From Ichthyophonus hoferi (taxonomy: Eukaryota; Opisthokonta; Ichthyosporea; Ichthyophonida; Ichthyophonidae): DNA of 16,418 nucleotides. The position numbers and the translations under genes were made by a program. Where the stretch lies: assembly GCA_002751075.1 (NCBI GenBank), contig NAOQ01000518.1, positions 28,529 to 44,946 of the forward strand. The letters run 5' to 3'. Numbering within the stretch: position 1 is the first letter of the stretch; every line of letters begins with the position of its first letter. Shown piece after piece: positions 9,774-16,418 of this stretch. The notes beneath the pieces were generated by a model. The model searched no databases, was not told the DNA's origin, and saw only the letters and a program-made list of their open reading frames with translations.

Positions 9774-9806
9774 GGGCCCAGCACGCTTCCATTGCGCCAC
9801 TCTGCT
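9774..9806 (-). tRNA. 5' half of an initiator tRNA-Met (truncated tRNA-derived sequence)
   Basis: The minus strand reads AGCAGAGTGGCGCAATGGAA then GCGTGCTGGGCCC, which I recognise as the first 33 bases of metazoan initiator tRNA-Met with about two changes. It covers the acceptor 5' strand, D arm (A box) and 5' anticodon stem. The match stops in the anticodon loop, right before the CAT anticodon. No anticodon, variable loop or T arm follows, so it is not a working tRNA gene. The break point resembles that of stress-induced tRNA halves and of the half-tRNA primer used by some copia elements. It abuts the inverted end at 9771. Confidence 0.7.
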
Positions 9807-9879
9807 GCATACAGACTCCTATACATATATAAGAAGTTCCCAAAACAATAATAAAGGTTCTTACTATTATTGGTTTTAG

Positions 9880-10098
9880 TTGTCAATATATAATAAAAGT
9901 CTTCCTGGAAATCTTGTTTTATTTATTATACAGCCATTTATGGTATGTTTTAATTTTCAAGTGATAAAAGTTCATCCAGATTCTTTAGTAGAAGGCCACC
10001 TGGCCAATCCTGGTACAGTTGGATCAATAGAGGATACGTGTATAATATCTATGATTACAGTGCTTTACATCATGGTTATTACTTATATTGCAAGCTAG
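9880..10098 (+). other. unassigned open frame, possible coding relic
   Basis: A 72-codon frame contains a protein-like stretch (IKVHPDSLVEGHLANPGTVG, about 9967-10025) inside otherwise AT-rich DNA. The ends of the frame are low-complexity hydrophobic and look like translated spacer. I find no family, no convincing splice sites and no neighbouring exon. It may be an exon of an unseen gene or a fossil fragment. Confidence 0.15.
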
Positions 10099-11317
10099 AG
10101 GGGAAGAAGGTTAAAGCGTTCCTGAATTTAGGACATTTGTGTACACTGCAAGTAAAATAGTAGAGGATAGCAGTATAATAGTAATATTATGCTAATGGTC
10201 ATACATTAGGTAGACTCACATACTTTCCATTATAATATTTAATTAACTAATATCAATTTACCATTGGAAATTGCCAATTCAGTTAGTTTGGCTGTTATAA
10301 TAAAAATAGATATTTTACTATAATATGTAAATATAAATACAATTACAACTCAAAAATGTTTTAGCTTGTCCCTTGCTGATTGATAATGATCTAGATCAAC
10401 CTAAGAGAATAGAAACACTGTCAAATAAGATTTAGTAAAACAGATTCTAGTTTCATTTCTAATAACTAATAATTCTTATTTAATTTTCACTAGATATTAT
10501 GTAGGGTTATGCATATTATATATTATGCCTATAGATTTCACAGAGTTATAGCCTATTATTTTACTTTTATATTTGACCGCGTTCTGCGATTAGTCTGTAA
10601 TCAATAAGAGTATTGATTGGTTGAAAGTACACATTTCAATGTAGATTAATATTGCTGAATTAAGAAAATAAAATAAAATAAAGCCGAACATAATTGGAAG
10701 CAATCAAAACTCACATTCCTTCTAACCCTGTATTATTATTCGTCGCGTCTATGATAGAAAATAAAAATGGATTTAGTTTTTGACTGAAAGTGTCAGACAT
10801 ACCCACGCATGATAATAAAAGTCTAGCTTCCAATCAACTAGCGTCGGCCGTATAACTAATTTCTTGAAATAATAAAGCACATTAATCTAGTATATCAATT
10901 ACTGGCAGAAGCGTATAGCCGGCCTAACCCAGGACCTAGTTTTTACACTGTACCCCGAAGTATTAGAAAAATAATAGTAGGGTTGACGGAACACAGTGTA
11001 TGGATGCATATCTGTCGATGTCTATATCTATGGTTGAGGGTTACTTATGAAAAAAGTCGGTAAAAATACACTTTAAATTACTAAAAGTAATAATGGAACT
11101 AGATAGACAGTAAAATAGGCATCGATACACACACCAGTCTAGCTTAGATTCATAAAACACAATCACCACCACTCATTAACCTGAAGGGAGTCAAGGGCCA
11201 ATCAAAAGGCGTATTCACAAGAGGGTGTAGGTGCATATGGGTTTCCTCTATCCACCATCATGCCGTTGTTTATGACACGCATTCTCTCTCCATCCCATCC
11301 GCAGTCAATGTTAAAAA
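10099..11317. other. AT-rich intergenic spacer, no gene seen
   Basis: I saw no exon, RNA gene or repeat array here. Several ATTGG/CCAAT pentamers are present (for example near 10263, 10615, 10831 and 11198). The 3' UTR of the Q-rich gene should begin at the right edge, but no canonical AATAAA on the minus strand was seen close to its stop. Confidence 0.4.
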
Positions 11318-11338
11318 TGACGTCAGCCACCTAGCAAC
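11318..11338. promoter_or_regulatory. CRE (TGACGTCA) next to an RFX-like half site (CTAGCAAC)
   Basis: A perfect CRE palindrome at 11318-11325 is followed five bases later by CTAGCAAC at 11331-11338. This is an RFX X-box-like half site of the kind that pairs with CREB-type sites in some animal promoters. A pyrimidine-rich stretch lies just left (11280-11303) and an ATG in CCATGG context just right. Together they suggest a small plus-strand promoter. Binding is inferred from consensus only. Confidence 0.35.
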
Positions 11339-11346
11339 GTTATACC

Positions 11347-11433
11347 ATGGACGCCAATCACAATAAGGCTACTCATATTCCACCCTTCCAGCATCCTGAA
11401 ATTTCGGAAAACGAAGAAGCCCAATCCAATTAA
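11347..11433 (+). CDS. possible 28-codon small ORF
   Basis: ATG in a strong context (ACCATGG) opens 28 codons (MDANHNKATHIPPFQHPEIS, then an acidic tail) ending TAA at 11431-11433, two bases from the stop codon of the minus-strand Q-rich gene. No splice donor occurs before the stop, so it would be a complete micro-protein or a regulatory ORF on an antisense transcript. It may be chance. The upstream CRE/RFX-like motif is the only added support. Confidence 0.15.
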   Translation: MDANHNKATHIPPFQHPEISENEEAQSN

Positions 11434-11434
11434 A

Positions 11435-12980
11435 TCACTGGTGACCAATGAGAGCATAGAGATCTTCAGTGTCGAACCGCATTAGTTCGGATCGGTCCGA
11501 ACCAATGTCAGGCTGCTGTGGCTGTGGTGGCGGGTTGTTGGTACCAAGCACTTCTCGGATAATCCCTGACACGGACCGATTCGCCCCGGCCTGTTGGGGG
11601 GGAAACACCACACTTAAAGGATCCATCTCAACCTGGTCATTGGTCATTATAGTAGGGGGGTCTGGGTTCTGTATAGGTTGAATATCCACTGGCAGGCCAA
11701 AATAATTAGTCCTGGGCTCGGCGGGGCCAGCGCCAGGAGAGTTGTTCTCTCCATTTTCCGACTCAACAATTGACATTTGTCGAAAAGCATTCTGTAAAGG
11801 ATGTTCTTGCTCATAGTCTGCAGCCATAGGAGTGGGCGCAGCCGGGGGTACCAACCAACCACTTAGCCCCATGGGGCGTTGTTCTTGCCTAATGGGTCCA
11901 CGGGGAATGTCTTGCAAATTCATGGCTAGACCCCCCTTGTTGCAATCTGAATTTGTCATCATAGGCGCATCATAGGACTCACTGGGTCCAGGAGACGCCC
12001 TACATATACCTGCAGAATTAGGATTGGAACACACAGGGGTATTCCTTCTTTGCATCCCCCTTCCCATCTTTCGCTCAGCCTCTGAGATATGAGGTTCAGG
12101 GAAATCCAAGAATGATTCGAATTCCGCTAGTTTGGCAGCTCGATCACCATGAAAGGATGATGATGTAACTGGAACCGGTTGCTGTTGCTGTTGCATACCA
12201 TGACCCCATTGTTGATTGGCCTGTGCCTGTGGTGATCGTGGTATGTATGTGTAGATCAGATAGGAGGATATAGATATATATATATGGAGTAAGTATAAGT
12301 ATAATGTACACGTAGGTGTGTATGACGTAAGAGGTTAGGTGGGTGCAAACCAGTGGTAGCTATTTTGTATAGTTAATAATATATAGTATAATATAATTAA
12401 TAGTATAATATAGTTAATTATAAATGTATGTATGTATGTATGTGTGGTACAGAAATAGATCCAATCGACATACAACACATCACAGCTTGGTGGGAAGAAT
12501 CGAAAACAAAAACAAAACCGCCCAATAGACCACAGCAGTATAAATACAAGCCAATAAAAAATCGCCCCTACATTGGGAATATTCAACTGGAGGTCAAAAT
12601 TCAATACAGGGACAGGCACGTTGGCACCCAATCGGGAAAGACAAGATAATGATGACGATCGCTTCCTAGCAACTGATTTGACCGGATGGTTGTAGTCCAG
12701 TTTCTGGCCTCCCCGTAGCAAGGATACGATTGGTTGAGGTTGTGGACGGCTTCCCATATATGGACTAACCGTACCGGGACGAGGACTACGAGTAGGTGGA
12801 CTTACCTATAAAAGGAAAGAGAATATGGTTTGTAATTGGTATATATAGATATAGATATATAATGGCTATTTTGGTTGGATGCTATTTATAGCTATGCAAG
12901 GGTTTAAGAGGAGGGCACATAGGCATGGTTGATTGGCTGATTCCACCAACAAATACATACAAATATATACACATACACAC

Positions 12981-13017
<37 letters not shown>

Positions 13018-13946
13018 GGCCTACTAACCGGATTGTAAGGAGCAACGGAAGAAGAGGGGCCAAACTTCAATTGATTGGCAGAAGCATTTATAGGACCTGG
13101 AATAGGCGGCTGGTAACCACCAGGAATGCTCATATAGGAACCTAGATGTAGGATAGGATAGTATGTAAGATAATATGTATGATTGTGGGTGGATAATTGG
13201 TCGAAAGTCAGAAGTTAGAATGGCTTGTAGGAGATAGAATCTAAGGGAAAGGGAAAGTGAGGGAGGGAGAGAAAAAAACAGAGAGAGAGAAAGACAGAAC
13301 GATGCATACCAGGACTAGAAAGAGCAATCGAGTGATTGACAGCTTGACCATAGGGAATGTTCACACCCATGTTAATAGCCTGTTGTTGTTGTTGTTGTTG
13401 CTGTTGACCAAACAGACGAGGGGGAGGGGTTGGTAGCATCTCTATCTTCTCTTGCAGGTTTTCAAAGGAATTCAATCTATGTTTCTCGGTCTCTGACAGT
13501 AGACTATTAATCATTTTTAACATTGTGTTAGCATATACATTCTGGTTGGGTACAGGAGGAGGTATCTGTTGATGTACATTAACATTCAGGTTCGGTATGG
13601 CCTGTCTGGAGTATACAGGAGAGTTAAATGAGGGGGGTCCTGGCTGGGGCAACAGAGTAGTGGTCAGGTTACCAACACTACGGCTACGACGTCTCCCCAA
13701 AGGGACTTTAACATCTAGCAAAGCATAGGAGTTCATATCCATGTTGTATAAAGGCCTTGAAGAAGAATGTTTTGGGTTTTTTTTTACTCGGAAGAACACG
13801 TACTGAGCAGGAAAGTGATTGTGTAGGTAGGCTATAGGGGTAGTAGCTGGTTGTTATGTAAAATATTAAGTAAATAGTAAATTTGTGTACTGTTGGATTG
13901 ACTTTCCATACGATGACTTTACACAGGGGCGGAAATGAAAGAACAT
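11435..13946 (-). CDS. Gln/Pro/Ser-rich protein of unknown family, co-regulator-like, five exons
   Basis: Exons on the minus strand are 13946-13923, 13802-13310, 13141-13029, 12805-12572 and 12226-11435, giving 551 residues. Phases fit throughout. Donors are GTAAAG, GTATGC, GTTAGT and, least sure, GTAGGG at 12571; acceptors include CTGCTCAG and CCACAG. The start is the first ATG after the likely promoter, so the eight-residue first exon is plausible but unproven. Visible parts: basic motif RRRSRSVGN (45-53), a likely amphipathic helix (about 101-131), nine Gln (141-149), Pro/Ser-rich stretches with SPPTRSPRPG (212-221), a second basic serine motif RKRSSSLS (257-264), then a low-complexity acidic/Pro region ending SELMRFDTEDLYALIGHQ (534-551). 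The two RxxS-type motifs could be kinase and 14-3-3 sites, and the C-terminus resembles an activation domain. No DNA-binding domain is seen. This is an inference; I do not recognise the family. Confidence 0.75.
12424..12443. repeat. (ATGT)n microsatellite in an intron
   Basis: Five ATGT/TATG units lie in the fourth intron of the Q-rich gene. Confidence 0.85.
12964..13017. repeat. (ACACAT)n hexanucleotide repeat directly after a splice donor
   Basis: Hexamer ACACAT/CATACA units run for about 50 bases in the third intron of the Q-rich gene, ending 10 bases from the exon 3 donor. On the minus strand it reads TATGTG, which stays open in the gene's frame as Val-Tyr repeats. Confidence 0.85.
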
Positions 13947-13984
13947 GTAGATGGTTTAAAGAAGGATTACTCAGAGTTGTGTAG

Positions 13985-14025
13985 AAAAAAGAGAGGCCGG
14001 CGAGCTCCAATCTTTTTAAATGTGT
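13985..14025 (-). promoter_or_regulatory. likely core promoter of the Q-rich gene
   Basis: On the minus strand a TATA-like TTTAAAAAG (about 14010-14018) is followed, after an ATTGG pentamer and a GC-rich patch, by a pyrimidine-rich initiator-like run CTCTCTTTTTTCTAC near 13980-13995. The first ATG downstream is the proposed start at 13946, leaving a short 5' UTR of about 40 bases. Confidence 0.4.
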
Positions 14026-14188
14026 TTAACGTTTAATGAAATATTAGTAAGCGATGTTTCAAGTTTAATCCATGACAAAATATAAAGTAAAGACAGTGGT
14101 CCTAAAAAGATTTTTCTTTTCAATCACTATTCACTAATTTCTTAATTAAAAATAATTATGAAAATAAAGTTATCACAGGCAACACATC

Positions 14189-14437
14189 TTAACGACTGTG
14201 TGTTTTTCCTCCTGTATTGATACTAAATTTCTCGTCGTAACTGTTCTTAGCTGTGTAAGTATTTAAATCGTACTTAATTAACTGTACGTTATACTTCAAC
14301 ATCAATTTTCCATGTAACTCGATGGAAACCGTCAATCTAATTATATTAAATCCAAATTGGTACAGCGCACACATTGACGATGTGTGAAATGTTTTGTTAA
14401 GTAAATTTTCACCTTTTGACGGTGACACCCCTAAATC
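14189..14437 (-). other. unassigned open frame of about 80 codons
   Basis: The minus strand is open from an AG|GGGTGTCACC possible acceptor at about 14438 to a stop at 14189. The translation is mixed and protein-like (for example NIIRLTVSIELHGKLMLKYN) and has more CpG and balanced codons than its AT-rich surroundings. There is no ATG near the left end; the first Met is internal. I do not recognise it and found no partner exon. It may be a last exon of an unseen gene, a fossil, or chance. Confidence 0.2.
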
Positions 14438-16418
14438 TAGCCGTGAGATCTAGGAGGTTTAGTTCATATAGATAAAGCTATGGACCAATAAAAGAAGGTC
14501 ATCAATCTTGCGAATCAATATCTTAATTAATGGTGGATTTTTTAATAGTACAGTTAATTACAATTTTTCACACGTTCACAAAATTATTATTAGTTACCTG
14601 TCACTTTTTTTTTCCAATAATTAGTAATTTAGTAATTTAGTAATCTTTTTTTTTTTTTTGTTCTATATTTAAAGTAAGACTGGTATAGTACCTATAGTGG
14701 GATAGCATGTGCAGATTTGATAACACATATATGCCAAGGTTTTTGCAATTATTCAAGGTTTTTGCAATTATGCTATTGGTTTCATTGTTTTTATTTATTC
14801 TGCTTATTTTTTTCAACCTGTTTCAGCATCATTAATAAGTTCATAACAGCTATAATAATAAATTTAGAATTCTAAAAAATCTCTAGCTTTTACGTTGAAT
14901 TCAAAATAGCCAAATAGTTTAGGAACACCTATCCCAATTCGGATACCTATCCTATCGGCCAATAACAAACGGTTGAATACGTTGGATGAAGAGAAGAGTA
15001 AACACAAAATGAAATGATTTGTTGTCTCTAATAAATATTAGGTTGTATTGGATGTTGATGATATAATAATGCCCCACCTTGAACCAATATTAGACTAATT
15101 AAATAATTATCTCATGTTCATACATATTTATTTTTAATTATATTCTTTGAATATCATTTGATGGAATTTTATTATTCTAATTATGAAAATGATTATTAGC
15201 TTCTAATAGAGGGTAGGAGGTAGATCACCGGTTAGTTTAACGACCTCCAATCAAAGTGGTAATTGTGGGTTTTTTATGTTAACATAATGATCAGCGATCA
15301 GTGGATCACTCATTATCTCATTATCTACGGCTATGGATATGAGGCCATTCCATGCTATGTAGTTAGCGGCCACGTTATTTAATAATATATTTTTTTAATT
15401 AATATTTACCTTATAGCAAGCTTATAATTATTTTATATATATCTAACTAAACACAAACTCACTGCTACATACTTTAATCTCCCTAGAGCAATTATGTTTT
15501 AAATAACTCATCAGGTAATTACGTAACCATTACATTTATAAGACATACTACTGGCTGTCAGTTACAGATTTTACTATCAGTGGATATAAATCAGGAATTT
15601 AAATCTTTTGTGTTTTATTTTTCACAAAGGTCAAGAGAGAGGACGCTATACAAAAATACATATCAACATACTTCAATTTAATTTTGACTCTAAACTACCT
15701 CGCATTATTTCTAAGGTTAATAAATCTTTGGCTATTTGCATTTTATAGAAGCCACTGGGATCTCCTTGTTTCCATTATTAGGTGCCCTCAAAAATCAGTT
15801 CAGGTGGAGCCACAGTCTCTAATCTTCTGTAATTATACGCAACTATTTTTGTATATAGCTGCCAAATAACCAATAACTGATTAATTTTTCAATTACGAAT
15901 CAATCACCAAGATTAACATTTATTGCCAATTTAATGCTGCGATTGAGAATGATCGCTCTTTTATCTGCCATCCCGGTTATGCCTTTCCATTTCTGTAGTT
16001 ATGTAGTATACCTCCATGTTTGAGCCTGTGTATCGTAAGAATATATGTAGGTGTAAATGTCTTTATAGGTGACAATATATTTATGCATGTATATTTTTGA
16101 AATATACGAAAACGTACGTAAATATGCAATTACACAGTAGCTATATTGCATACCTATGTGTATGGTGCAACTATCACCCAGGCATCCACGGTCATATCTA
16201 TATAACGGTGCTCTGTAGCAACTAAAATACACCTAGTAACTAATCCATTACTTGTATAATTTTGGTATAAAAGATATTTTTTTTCTAATAGTTCTCCTTA
16301 GATAAAATTCTGGTGCTTTATTAATAGCGACGTGTATAAAGTATGATGGAATAATAGCATTATCGCTATAATGTGAACTTTAGTAATTCACGAGACAATG
16401 AAAAAACAACTGAAAAAT
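14438..16418. other. AT-rich region without a supported gene; small tandem duplication
   Basis: I found no gene here with family or splice support. Small structures are a 19-bp-period duplication of CAAGGTTTTTGCAATTAT at 14735-14752 and 14754-14771, three TAGTAATT units near 14622-14645, poly(T) runs near 14606 and 14646, and a GATCA-rich palindromic patch at about 15287-15310. Open frames at 15684-15869 (+) and 15999-16232 (-) are low-complexity and lack exon signals. Confidence 0.4.

Noticed and set aside
11469-11681. Plus-strand open frame opposite the last exon of the Q-rich gene
   Set aside because: It is a shadow of the minus-strand coding sequence, with a Gly/Cys-rich composition expected from antisense Gln/Pro codons.
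15750-15850. Possible minus-strand last exon (…ETVAPPELIFEGT then stop)
   Set aside because: Only about 16 codons, with no upstream exon found in the remaining window.
1-16418. CRISPR array, operons, ribosome binding sites, rRNA
   Set aside because: No spaced direct repeats or prokaryotic signals are seen; spliced genes indicate a eukaryotic nuclear sequence.

Overview
The window looks like nuclear DNA of an intron-rich, AT-rich eukaryote, most likely an animal. The introns are short to medium (66-955 nt), GT-AG with one apparent GC-AG. There are AT pentanucleotide satellites, Ty1/copia and Tc1-type debris, and an initiator-tRNA half of metazoan type. A compact-genome invertebrate such as a demosponge would fit, but this is a guess from style and not shown by the sequence. 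No bacterial features are seen.

Layout. 1-300: AT-rich pentanucleotide satellite that switches strand halfway. 350-1796 (+): last four exons of a coiled-coil protein gene that begins left of the window. 1800-4450: space between two convergent genes, holding a transposase DNA-binding fragment (2316-2591), a broken Ty1/copia fossil on the minus strand (about 2640-3935), a long imperfect inverted duplication (3904-4452) and a short interstitial telomere-like tract. 4554-8578 (-): a complete nine-exon gene whose 335-aa product is a membrane protein of the DUF1295 / steroid 5-alpha-reductase-like family. This is the strongest call in the window: every splice phase fits, and the family motifs lie in the right order across seven exons. 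8580-11430: mostly non-coding, with a (CCTA)n tract, a second ATTAT satellite, a 292-bp segment with 9-bp inverted ends, a 33-nt initiator-tRNA-Met 5' half flush against it, and a CRE plus RFX-like motif next to a small ORF. 11435-13946 (-): a five-exon gene for a 551-aa Gln/Pro/Ser-rich protein of no recognised family. It has two basic phosphorylation-type motifs and an acidic-hydrophobic C-terminus, so it resembles a transcriptional co-regulator. 13947-16418: promoter of that gene, then AT-rich DNA with one unassigned 80-codon frame.

Relations. The coiled-coil gene and the DUF1295 gene converge, and the transposon debris has collected between their 3' ends. The DUF1295 gene and the Q-rich gene lie head to tail on the minus strand about 2.9 kb apart. 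Nothing links them functionally. CCAAT/ATTGG pentamers, often as TGATTGG/CCAATCA, are unusually dense in introns and spacers and sparse in the retroelement fossil.

All exon models were built by hand from frame, phase and splice consensus, with no transcript data.
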